Notes: a model not told the origin generated them from the letters alone. Positions 1 through 8,849 are shown, counted from the first letter of the stretch. The stretch is DNA of 60,425 nucleotides from Gemmatimonadota bacterium (GCA_009840005.1 VXOR01000056.1:1-60425), one strand, 5' to 3'. Made by a program: numbers and translations.

Positions 1-68
1 ACACTATTTTTTTCACCCCCCCACCCCCCACACCCCCATTCCTATACGTCTCGGGGGCGCGGATTTGT

Positions 69-278
69 CTAAAAGCTACAGCGCCCGGGATGATCGTAGA
101 GGTGAAACGTCCGGTTGATATCGAGTCCATCCGGCAGGGGCCGGTCGGCACTGTCAACATCGTATATGGGATTTTCGTGCGACCCGCCGATGCGCTCGTA
201 ATCCCGCTTCCCCAAGTCGTAGAGAAACCCCATCCACCCGAGACCGATGACGCCAGCGCGATATTTTTTTTGCTCCAT
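69..278 (-). pseudogene. Gfo/Idh/MocA-type dehydrogenase, N-terminal fragment
   Basis: Only 69 residues are readable. They begin like an NAD(P)-dependent sugar dehydrogenase of the Gfo/Idh/MocA family, with the nucleotide-binding glycine loop GVIGLGWMG at residues 9-17. After about residue 64 the reading frame runs into a stop, whereas the family usually has 330-400 residues. The left edge of the window is a C-rich and T-rich homopolymer stretch, so the break may be a contig-end artefact rather than true decay. The gene follows the sugar permease by 6 bases on the same strand, which suggests oxidation of the transported sugar or polyol in the same operon. Substrate cannot be told. Confidence 0.6.
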
Positions 279-284
279 GCGAAA

Positions 285-1253
285 TCAATCTCCTCGTCCC
301 GCTCGTCGCCTACTCGCCACGCGGCGGATCAACTCGTCAGCGATCACTCCCGCCAAAATCACCGCGCCGATAATGGCAAATTCGAGTTGGGTGGGGATGC
401 CCGACACATTGATGGCATTGTAGAGCAATCGCATGACAGCCGCGCCAATGACGACCCCCAAAATCGATCCCTCGCCGCCGCGCAGGGAACAGCCCCCCAA
501 CACGGCCGCAGCAATCGCATACAGTTCGTAGAAATTGCCGTGCGCAGCCGGCTGCACTGAGTTGACGTCGAGCGCGAACAGGATGCCCCCCAAGCCAGCG
601 GTGCCTGAGCATAAGACGTACGCCAAAACTTTCATCCGCTCGATTTGGATTCCGCTGTACCGCGCCGCGGTCTCATTGCGGCCCAGTGCCAACAGGTAGC
701 GGCCCCAGATCGTGCGGTTGAGGAAGAGGGCAGCGAGAACCCCAGCAAGCACTAAGAGGAAAAACGGAATCGGCAGCGCAAAACCGCCGCCCAGCGGGAC
801 CTTGCCAATCGCCAGTTGGCGCAGGCCCTCGTAGGACGAACCAAAGCCCTGGACTTGGTCGTGGGTAAGCCAGCGGGCAAAGCCGCGGTAGAACAGCAGG
901 CCACACAGCGTGACGACAAACGGCTGTAGCCCCAGGCGCGTGATCAACAAGCCGTGCATCAACCCAATCGCCAGCGACAAAACCACAACGGCCAACAGCG
1001 CAACGACCGGCGAGTACCCAGCGGCCAAGAGCATCGGCAGCAGACAACCCACCAAGCCGATCAACGAGCCAATCGACAAGTCAATACCGCCGGTGATGAT
1101 GACGAAGGCCACGCCAATGGAAATGATGCCAAACAGCGAAGTCCAGCGGATGATATTTTGCAGGTTATAGGCACTGACAAACTTGGGTTCGACGATCCAA
1201 GTGACCACAAAAATCGCCAGCAACAAGCCGAGGATACCCAGTATCTTTTTCAT
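285..1253 (-). CDS. Sugar ABC transporter permease (RbsC-like)
   Basis: A 322-residue polytopic inner-membrane protein of the branched-chain/ribose permease family. Hydrophobic segments fill most of the chain. The family signature GGIDLSIGS lies at residues 55-63, and a second conserved glycine-rich loop (AVLGGCSLRGGEGS) sits near residues 248-261. Family members form the channel of high-affinity ribose, xylose, galactose or autoinducer-2 importers. It starts 3 bases after the ATPase gene stops and is followed by a dehydrogenase fragment, so the order is binding protein, ATPase, permease, oxidoreductase. The transported sugar is not predictable from sequence; a monosaccharide or polyol is likely. 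Confidence 0.93.
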   Translation of the reverse strand: MKKILGILGLLLAIFVVTWIVEPKFVSAYNLQNIIRWTSLFGIISIGVAFVIITGGIDLSIGSLIGLVGCLLPMLLAAGYSPVVALLAVVVLSLAIGLMHGLLITRLGLQPFVVTLCGLLFYRGFARWLTHDQVQGFGSSYEGLRQLAIGKVPLGGGFALPIPFFLLVLAGVLAALFLNRTIWGRYLLALGRNETAARYSGIQIERMKVLAYVLCSGTAGLGGILFALDVNSVQPAAHGNFYELYAIAAAVLGGCSLRGGEGSILGVVIGAAVMRLLYNAINVSGIPTQLEFAIIGAVILAGVIADELIRRVASRRRAGRGD

Positions 1254-1256
1254 CTT

Positions 1257-2771
1257 CTAAGCTGCCTTCCCCGTCGCCAAGCTCATAATCGCCTCCTCGC
1301 TGAGCGCGTCTCGCTGGAGCTGGCCGGTAATGCGGCCCTCGTGCATGACCAACACTTCATCGGCCATCCCCAGAATTTCCTCCAACTCACTCGACGCAAA
1401 CAGTACGGCCACGCCGCTTTCGGCCAACTCTTCCATCAGGTGGTAAATCGCTTGTTTGGCCCCTATGTCGATGCCGCGGGTTGGTTCGTCGAGCAGCAAC
1501 ACGCGAGGCGCTAAAGCCAGCCACTTGCCCAGCACCACCTTTTGCTGGTTGCCGCCGGATAGGTATTGGACGATTTGGGCTGGGCCGGGGGTGCGGATGG
1601 CGAGGCGTTCGATCATCTGATCGGCGTCCGCAGCTTGGCGAGCAAAATTGGCCCAACCAGCAACCCGCTGGTAACGCCCCAAGCCGGGCAGGCCGATGTT
1701 GTCGCGCAGGGCCATTTCGAGGATCAGGCCCTGTTGCTTGCGGTCTTCGGGCACGAGGGCCAAGCCAGCGCGGATGGCATCGGCCGGCGAGCGGACCGCC
1801 TGCGGTGCACCGTCGATGAGGACGCGGCCACCGAGCGCGGGAACGATGCCGAAGAGCACCTGCAATAGTTCGGTGCGCCCCGCGCCCACGAGACCGGCGA
1901 TGCCGACGAGCTGACCACGCCGCACCGCAAAGTTGAGCTGGTGCTCGGGCCACGCAGGGATAACCAAATCCTCGGCTTGCAGGGCGATGTCGCCAGCCGG
2001 ATGGGATTCGTGCGCGTAGTACTGGGCGACGTCGCGACCGACCATCTTCGCCACCATAGCGTCGTGGCTGATCTCCGCCCGATCCAACTCGCCAGCGTTT
2101 CGCCCGTCGCAGAGGACCAAGACGCGATCCGCTAGCGCTTCGACCTCTCCGAGACGATGGGAGATATAGATGATAGCCACGCCGCGCTCGCGCAGCTCAT
2201 TAATAACCGCGAATAGAGCCTCGGCTTCTTGGCTGGTGAGGCTGGAGGTCGGCTCGTCCATAATCAGAATCCGCGCCTCGGACTTCGGCGAGCTCAGTCG
2301 AGTCGTCGAGAGCGCCTTGGCGATTTCGACGAGTTGTTGGTGGCCAATGGGCAAGTCGCCCATCAGGGCGTCCGGCGACACCTCAAGCCCGAGTTGCGCG
2401 AGGGCTTGAACAGCCCCTTGACGGACGGCGGCACGGTCGATCAGCCCCCACTGCTGCGGCTCGCGACCGAGGTAGAGATTGGCAGCAACTGAAAGATTGG
2501 CGCAAAAGTTGAGTTCCTGATGGATCAGAGCGATACCGAGCGCAGCGGCGCGGCGCGGCGAGTCAATGATTACCGACTCACCATCGCGCAAAATCTGGCC
2601 GCTGTCCGGCGTCTCAATACCAGCGAGAATTTTCATCAGGGTGGATTTGCCAGCCCCGTTTTCGCCGATGACGGCGAGGACTTCTCCTGCCTCCACCGCC
2701 ATATCCACCGCATCGAGGGCCAAAACCCCGGGAAAGCGCTTGCTAATGCCGTGGGCCGCCAACAGTGCCAT
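1257..2771 (-). CDS. Sugar ABC transporter ATP-binding protein (RbsA-like)
   Basis: A 504-residue tandem ATPase typical of ribose/xylose-type importers (usual length about 500). The first half has a Walker A loop GENGAGKS at residues 36-43 and a Walker B ending in LIMDEPTSSL near residue 170. The second half has the degenerate P-loop GLVGAGRTE near residue 295, the signature LSGGNQQK near residue 403 and LLLDEPTRGID near 425, as usual in the C-terminal domain of this family. It is a cytoplasmic protein that powers the permease encoded next. Its start codon overlaps the stop of the upstream binding-protein gene by one base (TAATG arrangement), which implies translational coupling. Confidence 0.95.
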   Translation of the reverse strand: MALLAAHGISKRFPGVLALDAVDMAVEAGEVLAVIGENGAGKSTLMKILAGIETPDSGQILRDGESVIIDSPRRAAALGIALIHQELNFCANLSVAANLYLGREPQQWGLIDRAAVRQGAVQALAQLGLEVSPDALMGDLPIGHQQLVEIAKALSTTRLSSPKSEARILIMDEPTSSLTSQEAEALFAVINELRERGVAIIYISHRLGEVEALADRVLVLCDGRNAGELDRAEISHDAMVAKMVGRDVAQYYAHESHPAGDIALQAEDLVIPAWPEHQLNFAVRRGQLVGIAGLVGAGRTELLQVLFGIVPALGGRVLIDGAPQAVRSPADAIRAGLALVPEDRKQQGLILEMALRDNIGLPGLGRYQRVAGWANFARQAADADQMIERLAIRTPGPAQIVQYLSGGNQQKVVLGKWLALAPRVLLLDEPTRGIDIGAKQAIYHLMEELAESGVAVLFASSELEEILGMADEVLVMHEGRITGQLQRDALSEEAIMSLATGKAA

Positions 2772-3769
2772 TAGTTAGTGCCGGTCAGAGTTTTCAGTTC
2801 GTCCCAAAAGGCTTCGACATTGTCGCGGCGGATGGATCGCGCCGGCACGTCGAGCACCCCCCCCTCGGGCAAAACCGAGCGGTCACCGCGGGCGAGAGCG
2901 GCGAGGATGCGCACCGACTCGTACCCGTAGCGGTATGGATTCTGCACCACCGTACCGTAGATGTGGCCGTCGATGATGCCTTGGAGGGTGGGAGCTTCCT
3001 CGTCAAAGGCGATGATTTGGATCTGGCCGGTCTTGCCAGCTTCCTTGATGGCTTCGAGACACATCGGCGGATTGTAGGCAAACAGGCCGACGACGCCGTG
3101 GAGGTCCGGGTACTTGGCCATGGCGTCCTCAACTTGGGCCTTGGCTTTGGCGTAATCGAACTGGTCGGTGCGCGTGTCGAGAATGGTGTATTGATCGCCG
3201 ACAATCGGCCCGCTGTTGGGGTCATGGCGCGTCGGGTCAAAGGAGCGACCGAGCAGTTCGTCGATGAGGCCCTGGCGGCGCTGGCGGGCGTTGAGCTGTT
3301 CGAGACGACCGACGAAGATCATGATATGGCCGCCATCGGGCAGGGCTTCTTTGACCAATGCCCCACAGGCGCGACCAGCCGAGTAGTTGTCGATGCCAAT
3401 AAAGCAAAGACGATTGCTCTTTGGAGCGTCCGAGTCATGGGTGAGCAGGTTGGTGTGAGCGGCGGCCTCGTTGAGCAAGTTGGTCTGATTGTCCGGGTCA
3501 ATAGGGCTTATGGCCATGCCGTCGATGCCGCGGGCCAGCAGGGCTTGGACGATGCGCTTCTGATCGGCGACCCCTTCGCCGGGCATTTGTACCTCAGCAT
3601 CAGCGGCAAACTCGGCAGCAGCGGCCTCAACTCCCTTGGTCGCAATGGTCCAAAAAGGTCCAACGCCATTGGTGACAAAGGCGATTTGGGGGTTGGCCGC
3701 CGGTTGTGGCGCGTCGCTACCACCACAGGCGACAAAAATCAAGGCAAGGAGCAAAAAGGGCATTTTCAT
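2771..3769 (-). CDS. Sugar ABC transporter substrate-binding lipoprotein (RbsB-like)
   Basis: A 332-residue periplasmic-binding protein of the type I LacI/RbsB-like fold. A short lipoprotein signal ends in FVAC with the lipidated cysteine at residue 15, followed by a Gly/Ser/Asp/Pro linker, so it should be membrane-tethered in the periplasm. The body starts QIAFVTNGVGPFWTIATKG, as expected for sugar-binding family members, and contains ARGIDGMAISPIDPD in the first lobe. It is the first gene of the importer operon. No promoter or operator was recognised in the 171 bases separating it from the divergent epimerase. The ligand is unknown; the mutarotase next door favours an aldose. Confidence 0.92.
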   Translation of the reverse strand: MKMPFLLLALIFVACGGSDAPQPAANPQIAFVTNGVGPFWTIATKGVEAAAAEFAADAEVQMPGEGVADQKRIVQALLARGIDGMAISPIDPDNQTNLLNEAAAHTNLLTHDSDAPKSNRLCFIGIDNYSAGRACGALVKEALPDGGHIMIFVGRLEQLNARQRRQGLIDELLGRSFDPTRHDPNSGPIVGDQYTILDTRTDQFDYAKAKAQVEDAMAKYPDLHGVVGLFAYNPPMCLEAIKEAGKTGQIQIIAFDEEAPTLQGIIDGHIYGTVVQNPYRYGYESVRILAALARGDRSVLPEGGVLDVPARSIRRDNVEAFWDELKTLTGTN

Positions 3770-3940
3770 AGTTTATCTCGCTAGAAAATTTAGGGGACGA
3801 CGCCTGCTCATGGCCGCCGCGCCCTCGACGAGGGCAGGATACTCGCAGAAGCAACGCTCGTGGTTGCCCCCGCGAATGCAGAATGCCTATGTTACGTCCG
3901 GCAAAAAGGAAGCGCAAGCACAACAACCCAAGGAGGGGCC

Positions 3941-5038
3941 ATGCAAAAGCCCAGCGCAATAGTACTGGCGGTCGCCTTGGCCGCCACCGCAGGAGAGGCC
4001 AACGTGAGCAAAGACAGCTTTGGAACGACCGCAGCGGGACAGCCCGTCGATCGCTACACCCTCGCAAACGACCACGGCACCATGGCCCGTGTCATCACCT
4101 ATGGCGGGATCATCACCGAACTCCTCGTGCGCGATCGCGCTGGCACGCTGGGCGACGTAGTGCTCGGCTTTGACCACTTGGAGCAGTACGAGCAGGAGAA
4201 TCCGTACTTCGGCTGTATTACCGGGCGAGTCGCCAATCGCATCGCCGGCGGCAAATTCTCTATAGATGGCCAAGAGTACACACTCGCCGTCAACAACGGG
4301 CCCAATCACCTGCACGGCGGGCTGGTGGGCTTCGACAAGGTCGTATGGGATGCCGAAGTAGTGGACGACAAACGCGGACCGGCGGTGCGCTTGCACTACG
4401 TGAGCCAAGATGGCGAGGAGGGCTATCCGGGAACCGTGCCAGTGAGCGTGACGTACACCTTGACCCACGACGACGAACTAGTCATCGCATACGAGGCGAC
4501 CACGGACAAGCCTACGCCGATCAATCTAACCAACCACTCCTATTTCAATTTGGCCGGCAGCGGCTCCATCCTCGGGCATATCCTCACCCTCCACGCCCGC
4601 TACTATACCGAGCCGGACGCCAACCAAATCCCCACCGGACGCATTTTGCCGGTCGCTGGCACCCCCCTCGACTTTGTCAAACCGGCCGCCATCGGCGGGC
4701 GAATCGGACAGATCGCGGATATCGGCGGCTACGACCACAACTACGTACTTGACAATGGAGGCCGGGCCGAGCCGGGGCTGGTCGCTGAGGTGTACGAACC
4801 GGAGAGCGGACGGGTGATGGAGCTGTACACTACCGAGCCGGGCGTGCAGTTTTACTCGGCCATCCACCTCGACGGCGTGATGGGCAAGGGCGAGACAATC
4901 TACAATCAGTACCACGGCCTTTGCTTAGAAACCCAGCACTATCCCGACTCAATCAACCAGCCGGGCTTCCCGTCGGTGGTATTGCGTCCGGGGGAAACCT
5001 ACCGGACGGTTACAATACACAAGTTTTCGACGCGGTAG
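3941..5038 (+). CDS. Aldose 1-epimerase (GalM-like), exported
   Basis: Mutarotase interconverting alpha and beta anomers of aldoses such as galactose or glucose. I take the ATG at 3941, giving 365 residues, because AAGGAGGGG lies just upstream (3930-3938); an in-frame ATG at 3860 has no such site. The N-terminus MQKPSAIVLAVALAATAGEA looks like a signal peptide, so the enzyme probably acts in the periplasm. Conserved family segments are present: NGPNHLHGG, NLTNHSYFNLAG (catalytic His), GYDHNYVLD and, near the end, CLETQHYPDS with the catalytic Glu. It is divergent from the sugar ABC operon and may prepare the right anomer for its binding protein. Confidence 0.95.
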   Translation: MQKPSAIVLAVALAATAGEANVSKDSFGTTAAGQPVDRYTLANDHGTMARVITYGGIITELLVRDRAGTLGDVVLGFDHLEQYEQENPYFGCITGRVANRIAGGKFSIDGQEYTLAVNNGPNHLHGGLVGFDKVVWDAEVVDDKRGPAVRLHYVSQDGEEGYPGTVPVSVTYTLTHDDELVIAYEATTDKPTPINLTNHSYFNLAGSGSILGHILTLHARYYTEPDANQIPTGRILPVAGTPLDFVKPAAIGGRIGQIADIGGYDHNYVLDNGGRAEPGLVAEVYEPESGRVMELYTTEPGVQFYSAIHLDGVMGKGETIYNQYHGLCLETQHYPDSINQPGFPSVVLRPGETYRTVTIHKFSTR

Positions 5039-5071
5039 GGGTGATCCGCAGCGAGGTCTTCCAGCACTTCT

Positions 5072-5992
5072 TTAGTTTTCCCATCGCTCCCATCCCCGAT
5101 GCTCGTGCGTGCCGCCGAAGTGTTGGGGATGGAAAATCTCGGCGAGAATTTCAGCCGACTCCACCAAGCGCGGCCCTGGGCGATTGAAAAACTGATTGCC
5201 GTCAGTGAGGAACACCTGCCCCTGCTGCACGGCTTGCAGCCGAGACCACATAAGATGCTGGGTAAGCGCAGGCAACTCGCGTCGGGAGCGGGCCATATCA
5301 AAGCCGCAGGGCATCAGGACGATAATATCCGGCTGGGCTTCCACTAAGTCCTCCCACGACAGCCAAGGGGAATGCGTCCCTGCCGCTGCGAAGAGGTTGT
5401 GCCCCCCGGCGATCTCCACCAGTTCGGGAATCCAATTGCCCGCGGCCATCAGCGGCTCAAACCACTCTATGCAGGCAATGCGTGGACGCTGGTCGATTTT
5501 GCGAGTGCGTGCGGCAATTTGGTCCAGCCGATTCCGCAATTGAGCCACCAAGATGCGCCCCCTGTCCTCCACTTCTAGCGCCGTAGCCACCCGTTCGATA
5601 TCGCCCCACACATCGACCAAGGCATTAGGCTCCAACGATAGAATAGCGGGCCGCGAGCGCACCAATTGACAGGCAGCCTCCTCGACATCTTTGAGACTGA
5701 CAGCACACACTTCGCACTGCGATTGCGTCACCAACCAATCCGGTGCCAACTCGTCGAGCAGATCGGCGTCCACCCGGTACACCGAAGTAGCTTCCTGCAG
5801 GATGGCTTTGACTCGCTGATCAATCTGATACGAGGTCCCGTCCGGGTCGAATTTGGGGGCCGTGCAGGCGGGCAAGTCGCCGACGCCGGGCGGATAGTCG
5901 CACTCGTGGGAGCGGCCGACCAGCCGTTCACCGCAACCGAGGGCGCAGATGATTTCAGTGCTGCTGGGCAGGAGAGAAACGATGCGGTTCAT
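5072..5992 (-). CDS. Second cobalamin-binding-type protein (BtuF-like, no signal peptide)
   Basis: A 306-residue protein of the helical-backbone metal-chelate binding family (COG0614 type). It begins MNRIVSLLPSSTEIICALGCGERLVGRS, the standard first strand of BtuF/FepB-like domains, and later has PDWLVTQSQCEVC, IEWFEPLMAAGNWIPEL and FNRPGPRLVES. There is no signal peptide: the fold starts at residue 2. That architecture is known as a stand-alone 'cobalamin-binding protein' in other bacteria, where its role is unclear. It lies downstream of the B12 transporter genes on the same strand, separated from them by a small toxin-antitoxin pair. It converges with the aldose epimerase, leaving 33 bases between the stops. 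It may be a cytoplasmic corrinoid handler, but that is inference. Confidence 0.8.
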   Translation of the reverse strand: MNRIVSLLPSSTEIICALGCGERLVGRSHECDYPPGVGDLPACTAPKFDPDGTSYQIDQRVKAILQEATSVYRVDADLLDELAPDWLVTQSQCEVCAVSLKDVEEAACQLVRSRPAILSLEPNALVDVWGDIERVATALEVEDRGRILVAQLRNRLDQIAARTRKIDQRPRIACIEWFEPLMAAGNWIPELVEIAGGHNLFAAAGTHSPWLSWEDLVEAQPDIIVLMPCGFDMARSRRELPALTQHLMWSRLQAVQQGQVFLTDGNQFFNRPGPRLVESAEILAEIFHPQHFGGTHEHRGWERWEN

Positions 5993-6004
5993 GGATAGAG
6001 TTGC

Positions 6005-6360
6005 TCACAAATGGAAAATCAGTGCAGTGCGATCTATTTCTATGAAGTCGTACCTACCAAATGATTCAACGATTTGTTCGATATTTTGGTGAGACAACAG
6101 TTCCAATTCGGCATTTCTGATATTACCCGTTGATACCAACAGCAGTTTATACGGCTGACGGTGAATCAAAAAAAAGAATCGACAAAGTCTTCATCTTTGG
6201 TGACAACTACTCGCCGTTCGCGCAGAGAAATTTCATTCACGGCAAAATCCGGCGTCCGGTTTCCCAAGGGTAAGTCCCTAGTATGCACTCCGTCATGTCC
6301 TGCTTCGCGCAGCCAGTGAGCCAGACGGCGGGGGAGTTGAGCATCGATTAAAAAATTCAT
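6005..6360 (-). pseudogene. DUF5615 PIN-like toxin, frameshifted in a T8 tract
   Basis: Predicted PIN-like nuclease of the DUF5615 family, usually the toxin partner of DUF433. The open frame as read gives only 64 residues (stop at 6166-6168), with the family Asp at residue 6 (MNFLIDAQLP) and TKDEDF at residues 54-59. Right after this, eight consecutive T (plus-strand A at 6168-6175) precede the stop. One extra T, or a -1 ribosomal slip on U-UUU-UUU, restores an open frame to a TGA at 6005-6007 and a 118-residue product, the usual family length. The restored part reads FLIHRQPYKLLLVSTGNIRN, as expected for the family. It overlaps the DUF433 gene by four bases (ATGA). It could be a sequencing indel, phase variation or programmed frameshifting. 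Confidence 0.75.
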
Positions 6361-6611
6361 CCTCTCAGTTTCCGCATCCGTTTGACGTGGCTCAAGCGGG
6401 CGGCAAAGTCCAAAGCGGCGAGTATGTCCTGCGCCTCCAAATCGTCGTAATCAGCGAGTATGTCCTCGTGCGTCATCCCGGCACTCAATAGCTCCAAGAT
6501 CGTCTCGACGGGATACCGCAGACCGCGAATGCAGGGTTTCCCATGACAGATTTCAGGATCGATGGTAATTCGGGCGCTCAGATCTGTCGAATCGTTCAAT
6601 TGCTGCACCAT
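6357..6611 (-). CDS. DUF433 antitoxin
   Basis: An 84-residue member of the DUF433 family, small winged-helix-like proteins that usually precede a DUF5615 PIN-like gene as the antitoxin and probable operon repressor. Diagnostic segments are RITIDPEICHGKPCIRGLR in the first third and TILELLSAGMTHEDILADY in the middle, both standard for the family. The gene overlaps the DUF5615 gene by four bases, so the two are translationally coupled. The pair sits between btuD and a second BtuF-like gene on the same strand, as if inserted into the cobalamin operon. An upstream leader of about 118 bases separates it from btuD; I see no clear promoter in it. Confidence 0.9.
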   Translation of the reverse strand: MVQQLNDSTDLSARITIDPEICHGKPCIRGLRYPVETILELLSAGMTHEDILADYDDLEAQDILAALDFAARLSHVKRMRKLRG

Positions 6612-6729
6612 GGCTATGTCTCCATTTTTATTTTTTCGCTAGCGATACGCTCATGCGCTCCTGCATCCTCATCCTCTGCGAATGCAAGCTATAAGGTTCC
6701 TGAAAGATGCGCGATTTGCCCGAGAAGCG

Positions 6730-7761
6730 TCAAGCGATTGTCCTTAGTTTCAGGCATTTGACTAATTCGTACAGGGTGGCGAAGACGCGATCGCCGGTCG
6801 CCGTGTAAAGCCGCCAAGCCGTGTCACCATTGTCGTGGATGATCTCAACGTGCGTCGGCGCGTCTTCCGCCACGCGAAACCCCGCCCGTTCCAACGCGCG
6901 CGCTGTCCACAGGGCATGGAGCCCTCCCCCCACTAAACCAACTTCCCCTTCCGGCTCTTGCGCCAACTGAAAAGAACCAATGGCCGGGTCGAATTCCACA
7001 TCCGCAAACGCCCGCTGAAAAGCCCCGCTCAACACCAAGTCTTCCGGTGCCCCGGTTTGCAACGGACCGTCCAGCGGCAGCAACCAGAGGCGGTCGGCAC
7101 AGCGCAGGGCCAAGTCCAAATCGTGCGTAGAGAGCAAGACAGCGCGATCGCGATCACCGGCCAAGCGGCGCAACAACTGCACGATTTCGACGCGGCGCGG
7201 CAAGTCCAAAAAGGCCGTGGGTTCGTCGAGGAGCAGCACTGCTGGTTCCTGCGCCAAGGCGCGGGCAATCATCACCTTCTGCCGTTCGCCATCGCTCAGT
7301 TCGCCGACGCTGCGCCCTGCCAAGTCCCTAGCCCCCACCGCGTCTATAGCCCAGCGCACCACCTCTTCGTCCGCCGCAGAAAGACGGCCATCCCACCCCG
7401 TGTACGGGTAACGCCCCAGCGCCACGAGTGCATAGGCCGACAAGTTGCCCACATCTACCCGCTCGGTCAGGACTAAGCCCAACAGCCGCGCCCGCTCGCT
7501 CTCGGTCAACCCGTGCAGGTCTCGGTCCTGAAGAAGAACCTCGCCAGCCAGCGGCTTTTGCAGGCCAGCCAGCGTGCGCATGAGCGTGGATTTGCCAGCG
7601 CCATTGGGGCCCAACAAGCAGACCAGTTCCCCCTTGAGCAATTCCACGCCAATGTCCGCGGCCACTTCAACGCGCAGGCGTCGCTTGGGCGCATAGCCAA
7701 TGCACAGATTGCGCGTTTGTAGAATGGTCGCAGCCCTTCGGCTGAGCTCAGGTCGAAGCAC
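6730..7761 (-). CDS. btuD: Cobalamin ABC transporter ATPase (BtuD-like) with C-terminal extension
   Basis: ATPase of a BtuCDF-type importer. I place the start at GTG 7761, 5 bases past the btuC stop, giving 343 residues. The open frame extends further upstream, but that part overlaps btuC out of frame and is not protein-like. Walker A GPNGAGKS is at residues 51-58, the signature LSDGERQ at 155-161, Walker B VLLLDEP at 175-181 and the switch His at 213. After about residue 255 there is an extension of roughly 90 residues (with GLVGGGLHALWTARALERAG) that a minimal BtuD lacks. A palindromic REP-like element occupies the first codons, so the true start is uncertain and could be a weak non-ATG codon downstream. 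Confidence 0.85.
   Translation of the reverse strand: MLRPELSRRAATILQTRNLCIGYAPKRRLRVEVAADIGVELLKGELVCLLGPNGAGKSTLMRTLAGLQKPLAGEVLLQDRDLHGLTESERARLLGLVLTERVDVGNLSAYALVALGRYPYTGWDGRLSAADEEVVRWAIDAVGARDLAGRSVGELSDGERQKVMIARALAQEPAVLLLDEPTAFLDLPRRVEIVQLLRRLAGDRDRAVLLSTHDLDLALRCADRLWLLPLDGPLQTGAPEDLVLSGAFQRAFADVEFDPAIGSFQLAQEPEGEVGLVGGGLHALWTARALERAGFRVAEDAPTHVEIIHDNGDTAWRLYTATGDRVFATLYELVKCLKLRTIA
7736..7758. repeat. REP-like palindrome at the btuC/btuD junction
   Basis: CTTCGGCTGAGCTCAGGTCGAAG is an imperfect palindrome of the same kind as the element downstream of the btuB-like gene (CTTCGACaggCTCAG core). It falls within the first codons of btuD as drawn here. Confidence 0.55.
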
Positions 7762-7766
7762 GGCAT

Positions 7767-8843
7767 TCAAGCGGCAAAAGCCTGCCGCAGCGTGCGGCGG
7801 CGCAAGATGATCCAAGTGACCACGGGCGCGCCGATCAGAGCGGTGACCGCGTTGAGCGGTAGGGTGGCCTCGCTGCCGGGCAAACGGGCCACTAGATCCG
7901 CAGTTAGGGCCAAAATGCCGCCCAAAAGTACGCTGGCCGGCAGCAGTACGCGGTGGTCTGAAGTGTTGAAGAGAGCGCGGCACAAATGCGGCACGGCCAC
8001 GCCCAAAAAGCCAATGGGACCGCAATAGGCCGTGACCGCACCAGCCAACAGCGCAGCGCTCGCAATAATCCACAATCGCGCCCGCCGCGCACCCAAACCC
8101 ATGCTACGCGCATAGGTTTCGCCGAGCAGCAAGGCATTGAGCGGTTTAACCAGCAGGCCAGCAATCCCCAAACCGACCACCACCACCGGCGCTAAAAAGG
8201 TGAGTTGCCCCCAAGCGACCGCGCCAAAGCTGCCAAAGGTCCACAGGACGTAAGTCTGCACCTGTTCGGGAATGCTGAAGTAGAGCAACACGCTGACCAC
8301 GGCACTGGTCAGATAGCCAAACATGAGGCCGAGAATGAGCAAGGTCATGGTGTGCTGCACGCGCCGCCCCACCAAAAGCACCAAACCCAACACCAGTGCT
8401 GCCCCGGCCACAGCCGCGACGACTACACCAACCTGCCCCAAAAGCCCCAGACCGACCAGCAACCCGGCCCCAGTAACGCCCGTGCCCAAAACTACCAACG
8501 CCACGCCCAGACTGGCTCCGGCGCTGATGCCGAGGATGAAGGGATCGGCGAGAGGATTGCGGAACAGAGTCTGCATTTGCAACCCGCTGGCGCTCAGAGC
8601 CGCGCCAGCCAACAGCGCGGTGAGCGCACGCGGCAAGCGGATCGCATAAATAATGTGGCTCCAACTCGACTTTTGGTCGGCTTCACCCCACAGAATGGCG
8701 ACCACCGCATCGAGGGGAATGGACACCGACCCCACGCCTAGACTGAGCGCAAAAAAGCCGCACAAGGCCGCGGCCATCGCTAAGAAGAGTCCCCAGCGCG
8801 GACCCAGCCGAGGCCAAGGAGTGGTGGTGGAAGCAGTCGCCAC
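7767..8843 (-). CDS. btuC: Cobalamin/Fe-siderophore-type ABC permease (BtuC-like)
   Basis: A 358-residue FecCD/BtuC-family permease, the length usual for the family, with about ten hydrophobic segments. The signature cytoplasmic loop GPIGFLGVAVPHLCRALF, which contacts the ATPase, is near residue 270. ASGLQMQTLFRNPLADPFILGIS lies near residue 85 and is equally typical. Family members move vitamin B12, haem or ferric siderophores; the neighbours (adenosyltransferase, BtuB-like receptor, cobalamin riboswitch) point to B12. It lies between btuF (stop 8850) and btuD on one strand, with gaps of only a few bases, so the three form a single translation-coupled transporter unit. Confidence 0.95.
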   Translation of the reverse strand: MATASTTTPWPRLGPRWGLFLAMAAALCGFFALSLGVGSVSIPLDAVVAILWGEADQKSSWSHIIYAIRLPRALTALLAGAALSASGLQMQTLFRNPLADPFILGISAGASLGVALVVLGTGVTGAGLLVGLGLLGQVGVVVAAVAGAALVLGLVLLVGRRVQHTMTLLILGLMFGYLTSAVVSVLLYFSIPEQVQTYVLWTFGSFGAVAWGQLTFLAPVVVVGLGIAGLLVKPLNALLLGETYARSMGLGARRARLWIIASAALLAGAVTAYCGPIGFLGVAVPHLCRALFNTSDHRVLLPASVLLGGILALTADLVARLPGSEATLPLNAVTALIGAPVVTWIILRRRTLRQAFAA

Positions 8844-8849
8844 GGTGTC

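Noticed and set aside
2765..3784. 339-codon frame antisense to the sugar-binding protein gene
   Set aside because: It mirrors the RbsB-like gene exactly and has no signal or domain features of its own.
7762..8073. N-terminal extension of the btuD frame
   Set aside because: This part overlaps btuC out of frame, is Arg/Gly/His-rich, and precedes the ABC domain; the protein more likely starts near 7761.
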